From NCBI GenBank assembly GCA_003153275.1, contig PLXX01000114.1:32798-68366 (forward strand): a DNA stretch of 35,569 bases. The letters run 5' to 3'. Position numbers and translations under genes: made by a program. The notes beneath the pieces were generated by a model, which searched no databases, was not told the origin of the DNA, and saw only the letters and a list, made by a program, of their open reading frames with translations. This document shows, one piece after another, positions 1 to 13,737 of this stretch (its first letter is position 1; each line of letters starts with the position of its first letter). Source of the stretch: Nitrospiraceae bacterium (GTDB taxonomy: Bacteria > Nitrospirota > Thermodesulfovibrionia > Thermodesulfovibrionales > UBA6898).

Positions 1-26
1 GCTGAAAAAAAATTGCAAAGCCCTGC

Positions 27-54
27 TTGACAAAGCCTTTTTTGTTGGTATAGA
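27..54 (+). promoter_or_regulatory. Sigma70-like promoter upstream of rho (TTGACA-16 bp-TATAGA)
   Basis: TTGACA at 27-32 and TATAGA at 49-54, upstream of the rho start at 173. Confidence 0.5.
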
Positions 55-172
55 TTATCGTCATACGTTAATTGAACAGAACAGTTCTTCATATGTAAGA
101 ATCCCGCATGGCTAGGCAAAAACCTTCGGGGCAAAAAATCCAAACGAAAACCCAAATGAGGAGTATGTTTTT

Positions 173-1432
173 ATGGGAGCTATCTCGATTTCCGAACTCA
201 AAGAAAAAACCATTGATGAGCTGACTGATATGGCAAAAGAACTGAAGGTAGAGGGCGCAAGCGGCTTGCGGAAACAGGATCTGATCTTCGCAATCCTGCA
301 GGCCCAGGCAGAAAAAACCGGCAATGTCTTTTCTGCGGGCGTACTTGAAATCCTGCCTGACGGATTCGGGTTTCTGAGATCGCCGGACTACAGCTATCTT
401 CCCGGGCCTGATGATATCTATGTCTCCCCTTCCCAGATCCGGCGGTTTAATCTCAGGACCGGGGACCTTGTGTCTGGTCAGGTACGGCCCCCGAAGGAGT
501 CCGAGCGGTATTTTGCCCTGCTCAAGGTTGAGGCCATCAACCACGAATCACCTGATGAGAATGTTAAGAGACCTCTCTTTGATAATTTGATCCCCTATTA
601 TCCTACTGAGCGGATCAAGCTCGAATATGATCCGACCGATTATTCGACGCGGGTCATGGAATTCATCGCGCCGATCGGCATGGGCCAGAGAGGCATGATC
701 GTTGCAGCCCCGCGGACCGGAAAAACCGTGCTGCTTCAGTCTATTGCCAAGGCTATCAAAAAGAACCATCGGGACATTCATCTGATCATCCTCCTTATCG
801 ACGAGCGTCCGGAAGAGGTGACCGATTGGAAGCGCCAGGTGTCTTCGGCAGAGATCATCGCGTCGACCTTTGACGAGCCGCCGCAGCGTCACTGCCAGGT
901 TGCAGAGATGGTCATTGACCGGGCCAAGCGGTTGGTGGAGAGCAGGAAAAACGTCGTAATACTGCTCGACAGCATCACCCGGCTTGCACGCGCCTATAAT
1001 GCGATTATGCCGGCCAGCGGCAAGGTGCTTTCGGGAGGTCTGGACTCAAATGCTCTGCAGAGGCCCAAGAGGTTCTTCGGTGCTGCACGTAATATTGAAA
1101 CTGGCGGAAGCCTCACGATCCTTGCAACGGCGCTGGTGGATACCGGCAGCAGGATGGACGATGTTATATTCGAAGAATTCAAAGGCACCGGCAATATGGA
1201 ACTTCATCTTGACCGGAAGCTGGTCGACAAGAGGATATTCCCAACCATCGACATCAACAGTTCGGGTACACGAAAAGAAGAACTCTTGGTCGACAAGGAA
1301 GTACTCTCCAGGATGTGGATACTCAGAAAAGTCCTTAATCCTCTCAGCACTGTCGAGAGCATGGAGTTTCTCCTCGGCAAACTGACCGGGACAAAGACAA
1401 ACCGTGAGTTCCTGGATTTAATGAACAAATAG
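173..1432 (+). CDS. rho: Transcription termination factor Rho
   Basis: 419 aa ORF with Rho N-terminal, RNA-binding and RecA-like ATPase motifs ([42 protein letters not shown]). Confidence 0.98.
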   Translation: MGAISISELKEKTIDELTDMAKELKVEGASGLRKQDLIFAILQAQAEKTGNVFSAGVLEILPDGFGFLRSPDYSYLPGPDDIYVSPSQIRRFNLRTGDLVSGQVRPPKESERYFALLKVEAINHESPDENVKRPLFDNLIPYYPTERIKLEYDPTDYSTRVMEFIAPIGMGQRGMIVAAPRTGKTVLLQSIAKAIKKNHRDIHLIILLIDERPEEVTDWKRQVSSAEIIASTFDEPPQRHCQVAEMVIDRAKRLVESRKNVVILLDSITRLARAYNAIMPASGKVLSGGLDSNALQRPKRFFGAARNIETGGSLTILATALVDTGSRMDDVIFEEFKGTGNMELHLDRKLVDKRIFPTIDINSSGTRKEELLVDKEVLSRMWILRKVLNPLSTVESMEFLLGKLTGTKTNREFLDLMNK

Positions 1433-1438
1433 GCAGCA

Positions 1439-1741
1439 ATGGAAAACAGGCGCAGGGCAAAACGGTTTCTTTATATCGGCGCCGTTGTCGGAGGCCTCCT
1501 CAGCCTTGCAGTCGCCCTGCTTATGGATTCCATGTATGCCGACTCCCTCCAGGGAACATGGCGCGATGCCATAGCAAAAGACCTGAATGCGTATTTAAAG
1601 CTGGGTATCTCCTCAGGAAGCGTTGTCGTTTATTTTTTATTCATGGTTATTCTGAGCATTCTTTCCGCATTCGGCGCATGTATGGGGCTCATATTTTCCT
1701 TCTTTTTGTATAAATTTTTCAGCCTCCTGGGATCAAAGTAA
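1439..1741 (+). CDS. Small membrane protein, about two TM segments
   Basis: 100 aa ORF with two hydrophobic stretches, directly between rho and the cytochrome gene. Confidence 0.7.
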   Translation: MENRRRAKRFLYIGAVVGGLLSLAVALLMDSMYADSLQGTWRDAIAKDLNAYLKLGISSGSVVVYFLFMVILSILSAFGACMGLIFSFFLYKFFSLLGSK

Positions 1742-1747
1742 CAGGAT

Positions 1748-2626
1748 ATGAGAGATTCGTCCTTCTTTTCAAAGTTTATCGAGGAAAACCATCAGCCCAT
1801 TGTTTTGTTGCTCCTCCTTGTGTCGGTCATCGGAGGCATTGTCGGGTTCAGATACTACAAACATACAAAAGAGGACCCGGAGTTCTGCATGTCCTGTCAT
1901 GTAATGCAGGATGCATTTAAGACCTGGCAAAAAAGCAAACATCGCGATTTTACCTGTCAGAAATGCCATGTTATGAGCCTGCTCGAACAGAACAAAATGC
2001 TCATCTCGTATGTGGTAAAGGGCCACGACGGCAGTACCAGCCAGACTCATGGCCGCATATCGCCATGGGATACCTGCAGGTCATGCCACTTATCTGAAGT
2101 ATCGCAGGGGTCGTTGACCCTGAACAATTCTTACGGCCATGCAAAGCATGTATTTATGCAGAAGATAAACTGCAGCAAATGCCATAACGGGACATCCCAC
2201 AGGTTCGCCCCGAATGAACAGGCATGCTCAGAATGCCATAAGGACAAGGTGATCCACGGGATGGCAATGGAAGGCATGACCTGCCTGAAATGCCACAGCT
2301 ACAGCGAAAAAGAACCGAAGATGATCAACCCCGAAAAGTGCATGTCCTGCCATAAGAATATCCCTGCAAAAGGGGTAATGGCAGCGCTGAAATGCTTTGA
2401 CTGCCACCACCCTCACGGAAAGATCAAACCGTCAAGTCAGGACTGCCTGAAGACCTGCCACGGTAATGAAGCGCAGGTTGGTCAGCATAATCTCCACATG
2501 ATGAAGACAAAAATGAATTGCCTCGACTGTCATAAGGCCCACAAGTGGACCGTAGGCAAGAAAGAGGCCGCTAACCTCTGTAACCGTTGCCACAAATTAA
2601 AAGACCCGGCAACGTTTATCTATTAA
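1748..2626 (+). CDS. Membrane-anchored multiheme c-type cytochrome (NapC/NirT-like)
   Basis: N-terminal TM anchor followed by ten CXXCH motifs and one CXXXCH (CLKTCH). Confidence 0.95.
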   Translation: MRDSSFFSKFIEENHQPIVLLLLLVSVIGGIVGFRYYKHTKEDPEFCMSCHVMQDAFKTWQKSKHRDFTCQKCHVMSLLEQNKMLISYVVKGHDGSTSQTHGRISPWDTCRSCHLSEVSQGSLTLNNSYGHAKHVFMQKINCSKCHNGTSHRFAPNEQACSECHKDKVIHGMAMEGMTCLKCHSYSEKEPKMINPEKCMSCHKNIPAKGVMAALKCFDCHHPHGKIKPSSQDCLKTCHGNEAQVGQHNLHMMKTKMNCLDCHKAHKWTVGKKEAANLCNRCHKLKDPATFIY

Positions 2627-2647
2627 AAGAAAAGGACCGGTGGTTCC

Positions 2648-2815
2648 CCTAGGCGGTCAACAAAGGTGTTGAAAGAAATGGTGATTCCGTTGTAAAAACA
2701 GCTGGTTACAATCAGTATTTCTTCGGGAAATATCTTTTCTTTTAAAAAATGACGTAACCCCTTGTAAACACGTGCGATATAAAAATATCACCAGCACCTT
2801 TGTTGACCACCTAGG
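2648..2815. repeat. MITE-like inverted-repeat element or long cruciform/hairpin
   Basis: Arms 2648-2668 CCTAGGCGGTCAACAAAGGTG and 2795-2815 CACCTTTGTTGACCACCTAGG are reverse complements with one mismatch; nested GGTGAT/ATCACC and GGTTAC/GTAACC; GTTCC on both flanks. Confidence 0.65.
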
Positions 2816-2860
2816 TAGTTCCCGCCCTTTTCCTGAGTTTTGGTGTTTATACAGACCGGA

Positions 2861-5500
2861 TCAGGAATCAGCCCCAGCGTCCGCTATCCTGTTAAAGACA
2901 ATCCTGTCATTCTCATAATCGACCTCGACCACATTGCCATCCGTAAAGGTGCCTTCGAGAATCTTTCTGGCCAGCTCATTCAGAACCTCCTTTTGAAGGA
3001 CCCTTTTTAACGGACGTGCCCCATAGACAGGGTCGAAGCCGATTGAACCGAAATATTCCTTTGCCCGGTCGGTCAGGACCAGGTCAATATTTTTCTCTTT
3101 GATATAGCGCTTCATCCTGCTCACCTGGATATCGACAATTTTTTTGAGGATATCCCTAGTAAGAGGGTTAAAAGTAATGATCTCGTCAACACGGTTCAGG
3201 AACTCCGGCCTGAAAAACTTCTTGAGGTCTTCCATCACCTTTTCCCTGTAGCCGGAAGACGAATTGTCCACCCAGTATGCAGAGGGGTTCTTCTCCTGCT
3301 CTGCCAGCATCTCCTGGATATGCACACTGCCGATATTAGAGGTCATGATGACAACCGTATTTCTGAAGTCAACGGTCTTGCCGTGGCTGTCGGTAAGCCT
3401 CCCGTCGTCCAATAGCTGCAGCAGAAGATTGAAGACTTCAGGATGCGCCTTCTCGACCTCATCGAAGAGTATAACGGAATAAGGCTTTCTTCTTACAGCC
3501 TCTGTCAACTGACCGCCTTCTTCATAGCCGACATATCCCGGAGGGGCCCCTATCAGCCTTGAGACCGTATGCCGCTCCTGATACTCTGACATGTCGATCC
3601 TGATCATCGCGCTCTCATCGTCGAACAGGAATTCTGCCAGCGCCCGCGCAAGCTCTGTCTTCCCTACGCCTGTCGGTCCAAGGAAAATAAAGGATCCGAT
3701 CGGTCTGTTCGGGTCCTGTATGCCTGCCCGTGCCCGCCGCACGGCATTCGCCACCGCTTCGATCGCCTCATCCTGACCGACGACGCGGAGCCTCAGCCGA
3801 TCGTCCATCTGAAGCAGCTTCTGGATTTCACCTTCGAGCATGCGGGATACAGGGATGTTGGTCCATTTCGAAACTACATCTGCAATATCCTCTTCATCCA
3901 CCTCTTCCTTCAGCATCTTTCGCGTGTGCTGAACATCGAGAAGCCGCGTATTTTCTGCCTCAAGTGCCTTCTGAAGTTCGAGCATATTGCCGTAGCGCAG
4001 CTCAGCTGCTTTTGCAAGATCGCCTTCACGCTCGGCCTTTTCTGAGTCGGTTTTTGTCTGCTCCATCCGGCCTTTTAAATCGCGGATCTTCGCGATCACC
4101 TCTTTTTCTCTCAGCCACTGGGCCCTTAGCTGATCACGCCCGGACTGGAGTTCAGCCATCTCTTTGCCAAGCTTCCCGAGCTTGTCCTTTGATTCTTTGG
4201 AATTTTCGCGCATCACTCCCTGTTTTTCTATCTCAAGCTGCCGGATCCTCCTCTCGACCTCATCAAGTTCAACCGGCATGCTGTCTATTTCCATCCTCAG
4301 CTTCGAAGCGGCTTCGTCGATCAGATCGATCGCCTTGTCCGGCAGAAAACGGTCGGTTATGTAGCGATGCGAAAGCACCGCCGCGGATATCAGGGCAGCG
4401 TCCTTGATCTTGACGCCGTGATGCACCTCATATTTCTCTTTCAGACCGCGCAGGATCGAGATCGTGTCCTCTACGCTCGGCTCCTTGATCAACACCGGCT
4501 GGAACCGTCGTTCAAGCGCCGGATCCTTCTCTATATATTTTCTGAACTCACCTATAGTAGTCGCGCCGACACAGCGGAGCTCTCCTCGTGCAAGGGCTGG
4601 CTTCAGCATGTTTGACGCATCAACCGCACCTTCGGCCGCACCGGCACCGACCAGCGTATGCAGCTCATCGATAAAAAGGATAACCTTGCCTTCAGACTCC
4701 TCGACTTCTTTTATGACGGCCTTCAGTCTGTCCTCAAATTCTCCCCTGAACTTCGCTCCGGCAATCAGGGACCCCATGTCCAGGGCAACCACTTTTTTAT
4801 CTTTCAGTGTCTCAGGGACATCGCCGGCAACGATCCTCTGGGCAAGTCCCTCGGCAATGGCCGTCTTGCCGACGCCAGGATCGCCGATCAGAACCGGGTT
4901 GTTTTTTGTCCTTCTGGAGAGGACCTGAATGATCCTCCTGATCTCTTCGTCGCGACCGATGACCGGATCAAGCTTACCTTTTGAAGCCAGTTCCGTCAGG
5001 TCCTTGCTGAACTTCTTCAATGCCTGATATTTTTCCTCGGGATTCTGATCAGTCACCCGCTGCGTTCCCCTGATCTCGCGCATCGCCGTGAGGATCCGAT
5101 CCTGGTCCGCCCCGTTTTTCTTCAGGAGATCGGATGCATAGCCGGAGCTACCGACAATGGCCATCAGCAGATGCTCGACGCTGACATACTCGTCCTTAAG
5201 ATGTTCAGCCTGCTCCCGTGCCTTTTCAAGCACCTCTTTTAGCCGGGGTGTTACATAGATCTGGCCAACTGCCGTCGAGCCAAGTACCTTCGGCAACCGG
5301 TCCAGATGCTCCTCAAGATCTTTCCTGAGTATAGCGGTATTGACACCGATACGCTTTATGATCTGGGCCACAACGCCCTCTTCATCTTCCAGCAGCGACC
5401 AGAGGAGGTGTTCAACATCAATCTGCTGATGGCCCCTCTTCTCTGCGAGCCTCTGCGAGTTTTGTATCGCCTCCTGGCTTTTTACGGTGAATTTATCCAT
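2861..5500 (-). CDS. clpB: ATP-dependent chaperone ClpB
   Basis: 879 aa, two AAA+ modules ([30 protein letters not shown]), Clp N domain and coiled-coil middle domain. Confidence 0.98.
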   Translation of the reverse strand: MDKFTVKSQEAIQNSQRLAEKRGHQQIDVEHLLWSLLEDEEGVVAQIIKRIGVNTAILRKDLEEHLDRLPKVLGSTAVGQIYVTPRLKEVLEKAREQAEHLKDEYVSVEHLLMAIVGSSGYASDLLKKNGADQDRILTAMREIRGTQRVTDQNPEEKYQALKKFSKDLTELASKGKLDPVIGRDEEIRRIIQVLSRRTKNNPVLIGDPGVGKTAIAEGLAQRIVAGDVPETLKDKKVVALDMGSLIAGAKFRGEFEDRLKAVIKEVEESEGKVILFIDELHTLVGAGAAEGAVDASNMLKPALARGELRCVGATTIGEFRKYIEKDPALERRFQPVLIKEPSVEDTISILRGLKEKYEVHHGVKIKDAALISAAVLSHRYITDRFLPDKAIDLIDEAASKLRMEIDSMPVELDEVERRIRQLEIEKQGVMRENSKESKDKLGKLGKEMAELQSGRDQLRAQWLREKEVIAKIRDLKGRMEQTKTDSEKAEREGDLAKAAELRYGNMLELQKALEAENTRLLDVQHTRKMLKEEVDEEDIADVVSKWTNIPVSRMLEGEIQKLLQMDDRLRLRVVGQDEAIEAVANAVRRARAGIQDPNRPIGSFIFLGPTGVGKTELARALAEFLFDDESAMIRIDMSEYQERHTVSRLIGAPPGYVGYEEGGQLTEAVRRKPYSVILFDEVEKAHPEVFNLLLQLLDDGRLTDSHGKTVDFRNTVVIMTSNIGSVHIQEMLAEQEKNPSAYWVDNSSSGYREKVMEDLKKFFRPEFLNRVDEIITFNPLTRDILKKIVDIQVSRMKRYIKEKNIDLVLTDRAKEYFGSIGFDPVYGARPLKRVLQKEVLNELARKILEGTFTDGNVVEVDYENDRIVFNRIADAGADS

Positions 5501-5512
5501 TGTTATTCCTCC

Positions 5513-5866
5513 TTAATCTTCTTTTAATGCCCTGCTTAGCCGCTCCCGAAAGTCTGCCCGGGTATCATCCTCAAGGAACTGCATCATCTCTTCCAGTTCA
5601 TTCTGCATCGCTGCCATACGACGGCGCAGCCGAAGGATAATATCCACCCCCGCCCTGTTTACGCCGAGCTCACGCGTCAACTGCAGAATAAAATTCAACC
5701 GCTCAACATCGCTTTCTGAGTAGAGCCGTTGTGTTCTCCTCCGGAGCGGATGGATCAGTCCTTCTCTTTCATACAGTCGTAGCGTCTGCGGATGAACATC
5801 AAGCATTTCGCAGACAACGCTGATAAGGTAGATTGGTTTTGTCCTGTCCTTTTCTTTTTTATTCAT
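5513..5866 (-). CDS. hspR: MerR-family heat-shock regulator HspR-like
   Basis: MerR HTH ([45 protein letters not shown]) encoded between dnaJ and clpB. Confidence 0.9.
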   Translation of the reverse strand: MNKKEKDRTKPIYLISVVCEMLDVHPQTLRLYEREGLIHPLRRRTQRLYSESDVERLNFILQLTRELGVNRAGVDIILRLRRRMAAMQNELEEMMQFLEDDTRADFRERLSRALKED

Positions 5867-6962
5867 GGTCTTTCACCATCCCTTTTCTTGGTGACTCTTT
5901 ATAAAGCGCCTCTATTTCCTGAATGACCGCTCGGGACTTTTCCGGGATCCCACGGGGGACAACAATTTTGATCGTCACAAACTGATCGCCCCTGTGGCCT
6001 GTTTTGGTCGCCGGGAGCCCCTTGCCAGAAAGTTTGAACTTTTGACCGCTCTGTGTCCCGGAAGGAAGCGTCATGGCAGCGACACCATCAATGGTCGGGA
6101 CCTCGATCCGCGCCCCCAACGCCGCCTCGCCAAACGTGACCGGCAGCTCAATTAACAAATTATCATCCTTTCGCGTAAAGAGATGGTGGGGTCGGACCGC
6201 AATCTCAATGTAGAGGTCACCGCGTTGTCCCCCAGACTGGCTGCCCTCACCCATTCCTTTCAGTTTTATCTTTGATCCGGTATCAGCACCTGCAGGTATC
6301 TTCACTTTGAGCGATTCTGTATGCTTGATGCTGCCCATGCTATTGCAGGCTTTACAGGCTTTAGTAATCTTGCGGCCGGTGCCGTTGCAGGCTTGGCAGT
6401 GTTGTGACGTCTTGAAAAATCCCTTTGAACTCGATATGTTACCAGTCCCCTTGCAGGTTTCGCACTGCTGATACGTCTCCGCCCCGGTCCCCTTGCAGGT
6501 CTTACATTCAACCTCGCGGTTAAAGGTAATCGGCCTAGTGACACCTGAAAAAGCCTCTTCGAGCGAAAGGTCCAGCCCCATAACCAAGTCATGCCCCTTC
6601 AGGTCTGCCTGTTGCGGCCTGCCGCTTGCACCCAAGATATCTGAAAAAATATCGCCAAAGCCTCCGAAGTCAAAATGGTCGCCTGAGGTGTAGGCCCTGT
6701 AATCAAAACCCGGTCCACCGGCGCCACCGGTACCGAAAGGGGTCTTTCCGAACTGATCATATTCAGCCCGCTTCTTTTCGTCGTTCAGTACTTCATAGGC
6801 CTCAGTCAACTCCTTGAACTTATTTTCTGATGCCTTGTCACCGGGATTCAGATCCGGATGATATTTTCGTGCAAGCTTTCTGTAGGCCTTCTTCAGCTCA
6901 TCCTGAGACGCCTTCTTATCAACCCCGAGTATCTCATAATAATCTTTTGCCGATGGAGCCAT
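5859..6962 (-). CDS. dnaJ: Chaperone protein DnaJ
   Basis: J domain with HPD motif, G/F region, four CxxCxGxG-type zinc repeats, C-terminal substrate domain. Confidence 0.97.
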   Translation of the reverse strand: MAPSAKDYYEILGVDKKASQDELKKAYRKLARKYHPDLNPGDKASENKFKELTEAYEVLNDEKKRAEYDQFGKTPFGTGGAGGPGFDYRAYTSGDHFDFGGFGDIFSDILGASGRPQQADLKGHDLVMGLDLSLEEAFSGVTRPITFNREVECKTCKGTGAETYQQCETCKGTGNISSSKGFFKTSQHCQACNGTGRKITKACKACNSMGSIKHTESLKVKIPAGADTGSKIKLKGMGEGSQSGGQRGDLYIEIAVRPHHLFTRKDDNLLIELPVTFGEAALGARIEVPTIDGVAAMTLPSGTQSGQKFKLSGKGLPATKTGHRGDQFVTIKIVVPRGIPEKSRAVIQEIEALYKESPRKGMVKDHE

Positions 6963-6986
6963 GTCTCCTCCTTGTGTGTATTGCCT

Positions 6987-7015
6987 ATCATATTACTTTA
7001 GTATTGTCTTGTCAA
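6987..7015 (-). promoter_or_regulatory. dnaJ-hspR-clpB promoter (TTGACA-17 bp-TATGAT)
   Basis: Minus strand TTGACA (7015-7010), 17-bp spacer, TATGAT (6992-6987). Confidence 0.75.
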
Positions 7016-7016
7016 G
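6996..7016 (-). promoter_or_regulatory. HAIR-like HspR operator
   Basis: CTTGACA-AGACAAT-ACTAAAG resembles HAIR (CTTGAGT-N7-ACTCAAG) and overlaps the promoter. Confidence 0.6.
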
Positions 7017-7264
7017 TTAGTTGCGGCAGATGAAACAGGAGTAATGAGAAACATATCAGCAGGAAAAGGGATGGGGAGAATCCTAATTCGATATCAAATC
7101 GACCACGAAATCGAAAGAACAGCGTGAGAGCAGCGTGTAAACGGATTCAGCGGCGTATTGCGACAGTGCTTCGCATATTCGGCTTTAGCGGCAGCATCGG
7201 AAAGTGAGCGTACCATGCTGTCTCGCTGTTCACAATTAAGTTGATGGCGGTTGCAAAAGAGGGA

Positions 7265-7939
7265 TCAGTAAACCTGGAAGAGCTTCAGAAAGAATTTGAT
7301 AAAGGGCATGATGAAGAGGTTTGCTGCTCCCGAGTAGATCAGCACCAGGACGATAATAAAGCCGAACGGCTCGATCCTGCTGAATAACATCGCCTGTTTT
7401 TGGGGAAGCAGCCCGGTCAGTACCCGCCCCCCGTCGAGCGGCGGAATCGGGATCATGTTAAAAACCGCAAGCACTACGTTGATAACAATGCTGGCGGTCG
7501 CTATCAGGAACATGGGCCTGAGAACTGTTTCCGTCACTGTTGCCGGCATGACTGTCGAAAGCGGAACAATGGCGAGTTTCAATATGAGCGTGCTGATAAA
7601 TGCGAGCAGAATGTTCGTAACAGGGCCTGCAGCAGCGGAAAGCGCCATCCCCTTGCGCGGATTCTGAAAGTTTCTCGGGTCGATCGGGACCGGCTTTGCG
7701 TAGCCGAAAACAAACTGGCCGTTGGTCAGGAAGTACATCATCAGAGGAAGAATTATTGTGCCGAAGGGGTCTATGTGCACAAGCGGGTTGAGCGTCAATC
7801 GTCCCGCAAACTTGGCAGTCTGATCACCAAGCTTATATGCAATAAACCCATGTGAGACCTCATGAAAGGTTATCGCGACAAGGATCGCAGGAGCAGAAAT
7901 AAGAAGGCGCATCAGGACATCTGTATTTAATCCTTCCAT
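7265..7939 (-). CDS. Site-2 protease family membrane metalloprotease (M50)
   Basis: HEVSH zinc motif (FHEVSHGFIAYKLGD), NMIPIPPLDGGRVL, several TM segments. Confidence 0.93.
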   Translation of the reverse strand: MEGLNTDVLMRLLISAPAILVAITFHEVSHGFIAYKLGDQTAKFAGRLTLNPLVHIDPFGTIILPLMMYFLTNGQFVFGYAKPVPIDPRNFQNPRKGMALSAAAGPVTNILLAFISTLILKLAIVPLSTVMPATVTETVLRPMFLIATASIVINVVLAVFNMIPIPPLDGGRVLTGLLPQKQAMLFSRIEPFGFIIVLVLIYSGAANLFIMPFIKFFLKLFQVY

Positions 7940-7978
7940 TACCGGTACCTTTCTGTGAGCAGCACTCTATGGTCAGCC

Positions 7979-9640
7979 CTAAATCGGATTAAGGATCTCG
8001 TCGATCACCTTTCTGGCAAGAACCAGAGGATCGATAAACGTGTTCTCCATATCGCTGTCAAGATCTCTTTTGTTCGAGAGGAATGTAATCCTATCCTGCA
8101 TCCTTTCGCGAAGGAAGTTCAGATAATCAGGCGTGCGTGTCGGCTTATACTTCTTTTCATAGTCAGGGCCGAATAATTCATTGCCGTTCTTCGGCAACGA
8201 CAATCCTGCAAAGGCCTTCCAGTCCCGCCACTCGATAGTTCCCCGATTGAGTTCAGTAACAATCTTCAGCGAAATCTCCTTAGGGATATCAATAAGGCCA
8301 GAAGGAAGACCAAAGGCATGTGTATTCATAATATAACACTCGGTCCCCAGCTTGAAGAGCTTCAGGAACTGCAGGCAGTCTACAGTCAGCGGATGGACCC
8401 GGAACGGATTGGCAAAAGGTTCAATGACCAGTTTTTCAAGCTCCCTGGCGTCGACATTCTCAACGCCCCTTGCCCTCAGAGTACTCAGCGACGCGCCCAT
8501 GGCAACAGCAAGGGCAACGTCATTCACCCGGCAGATCGGCGGGATGCTGGTGTCCTTCTGAAGCCAGACGACCTTGCCCGGGCGCTCACAGTGGTCCTTA
8601 TGATTAAACATGTCCCTCGACTTCAGACAGCGACCGTTGTCGTTTCGTATATCCTCACATACCATCTTCACCTTGCCGTCCGGAAGCATGGTCGTACCGA
8701 CATTTTGTGCTGAAAAGAAATATTTTATGACGGGATCGTCAAACCCTACCGCATCTGTCTTGTCAAAAAGGCTTGGTTCAAGGGCAATAGTATAGTTATG
8801 CTCAAGATCGATCAGGAACGCATCGTCATGGATGACTGTCACCTTCTCGCTCTTCTTCAGTGTACCGCCGTGGTCGTGGCTGTTCGTCAGGGATGATTTG
8901 CCTGACCCGGAAAGACCGAAAAAAGCCAGTGGCTGTTTGTTCCCGATCTTCTTGATGCCGCCGTGGCAGGCTACCATATTTTGCCTGACTCCCATTGTCC
9001 ATGCAAGAGTGAGAGTCCCCTTCTTCCTCTCACCAAAATACCTGAGGCCGAGGATGGCGATACAGTTCTGAGCCTCGTCGATAATAACAAGGCCATTCGG
9101 GAAATCAGAATTTGACCATTCGGGATCTGCAAACACTAATATGTCCGGCTCGTCAAGCTGACGGGATTTCCTATAAAGATCGGTCCAGGGCTTCATCCAA
9201 GGTGAAAAATTGATCCCCCAGTCGAGCATGTTCTTGGCGTCGGTCTCGGGGCTGAGCAGATGGGCCTTGACCATAAAATCAGGATGAAGTCCCACGATGC
9301 CTTCGAGCCAGAGACCGGGCCGCCGGTTGAAATTATAAAGCGCCTCACCAAGAAGTCCAAGATACTTGTCCCTGTCCTTGCCCATCTCCCGGACAAGACG
9401 CCGTGCGCGCGCGGTGCGACCGACGATTCCGCCATCATTCGAGATCAGAACCATCGCACCCTTCGGAAGCTTGAACTGTTCAGGCTTATGCATGGGATGA
9501 GAGGTAACAACCACTTCCGGCTGCTTTGTCGCAAGCTTGTATAGCTCTGCCATAGTCGTCTTCCTGACCGAGTTGGCATGGAAGCCGCCTTCGATAAAAG
9601 CTCTCCATGGGGATGCAGCTATCTCGTGTTTCGTTGACAT
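7979..9640 (-). CDS. pckA: Phosphoenolpyruvate carboxykinase (ATP-type), divergent
   Basis: FFGLSGSGKSSLT kinase loop, IHDDAFLIDLE metal/ATP region, GERKKGTLTLAWTMG segment corresponding to PckA GGEMKKGMFS. Confidence 0.85.
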   Translation of the reverse strand: MSTKHEIAASPWRAFIEGGFHANSVRKTTMAELYKLATKQPEVVVTSHPMHKPEQFKLPKGAMVLISNDGGIVGRTARARRLVREMGKDRDKYLGLLGEALYNFNRRPGLWLEGIVGLHPDFMVKAHLLSPETDAKNMLDWGINFSPWMKPWTDLYRKSRQLDEPDILVFADPEWSNSDFPNGLVIIDEAQNCIAILGLRYFGERKKGTLTLAWTMGVRQNMVACHGGIKKIGNKQPLAFFGLSGSGKSSLTNSHDHGGTLKKSEKVTVIHDDAFLIDLEHNYTIALEPSLFDKTDAVGFDDPVIKYFFSAQNVGTTMLPDGKVKMVCEDIRNDNGRCLKSRDMFNHKDHCERPGKVVWLQKDTSIPPICRVNDVALAVAMGASLSTLRARGVENVDARELEKLVIEPFANPFRVHPLTVDCLQFLKLFKLGTECYIMNTHAFGLPSGLIDIPKEISLKIVTELNRGTIEWRDWKAFAGLSLPKNGNELFGPDYEKKYKPTRTPDYLNFLRERMQDRITFLSNKRDLDSDMENTFIDPLVLARKVIDEILNPI

Positions 9641-9678
9641 ATCTTCCCTCGATACATAGAGTATTTAATTTAACGTCA

Positions 9679-9764
9679 GTTGCAGTTGTATAGTATCGTA
9701 AATTCAGCCCCGGGAAGTCAAATACCCCGGGACTGCAGTTCGCGTCGGCTGAATAAACTGCAAC
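9679..9764 (-). promoter_or_regulatory. Structured leader candidate upstream of pckA (nested stems)
   Basis: GTTGCAGTT/AACTGCAAC, TTCAGC(C)/(G)GCTGAA and CCCGGG/CCCGGG pairs, ending 39 nt before the pckA start. Confidence 0.45.
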
Positions 9765-9898
9765 AACACAGAGCAACATCGCGACGCACCTTTTCAAACA
9801 GCGTTGGAGCGCGAGATGACCCACATCTTATCAGGTAGATACTTAATAATAAACAAGTAGAGCGATTTTGTCGCATTATAGTATATAATTACTTCTTA

Positions 9899-13136
<3,238 letters not shown>

Positions 13137-13144
<8 letters not shown>

Positions 13145-13715
13145 CTGCAGAAATGTCGATCAACGAAAATATATACAGAGAACCTGTTTATTTTTACTTT
13201 TGAATAGCCTGATATCCATTGCTCTCCTATACGCGGCAGCTGGTCCAGCCAGGGCCGAAACGCAGCAGGATGCATCGCCGTCTTTTACGAATAAGGATCT
13301 GGAACCATACAGGCCACCGGCAGCGGCCGAAACGGACTCACGGAGCGCTGTTGGCGCATCAGCTAAGATATCAAAAGATCATACTGCGGAAAAGCGGCAG
13401 AAGGCAGAGGAAATTGCCGGTAAAAAAGATCAGGAGTACTGGTGCAAGAAAGGCCGGCAGGTTAATAAAAGCCTGACCCTAGCAAAAGATGAGGTAGATG
13501 AACTTACAGCTCGACTTCATGAGCTTGAGACAACTGAAGCGCAGGTCATCGGAAAAAGGAAATCAAGCCTGGAAAAACAGCGTAACAAAGCCGGCAGGAA
13601 CCTGAAAGCAGCCACCAAGCGTCTCAGGGAGCGTCAGGAGACTCTGGCGGAACTTGAGCATGATGCATACCGGAACAACATCCCTCCCGGATGGCTGCAC
13701 TGCCAGCATGAATAG
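13137..13715 (+). CDS. Secreted/anchored coiled-coil protein ending in IPPGWLHCQHE
   Basis: 192 aa, N-terminal hydrophobic signal, charged coiled coil; lies between kdsA and kdsD. Confidence 0.75.
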
Positions 13716-13737
13716 CGGGAAAATGCGATCTGTGAGT

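Noticed and set aside
3730-4407. 225 aa plus-strand ORF opposite clpB
   Set aside because: Antisense to conserved ClpB; Arg/Ser/Pro-rich shadow ORF.
7034-7264. 230-bp gap between dnaJ and the M50 protease gene as an ncRNA or small ORF
   Set aside because: A 40-codon minus-strand ORF exists but has no RBS; no strong hairpin or promoter pattern identified.
9486-9824. 112 aa minus-strand ORF over the pckA start
   Set aside because: Overlaps the conserved pckA N-terminus in another frame and the structured leader; no homology signal.
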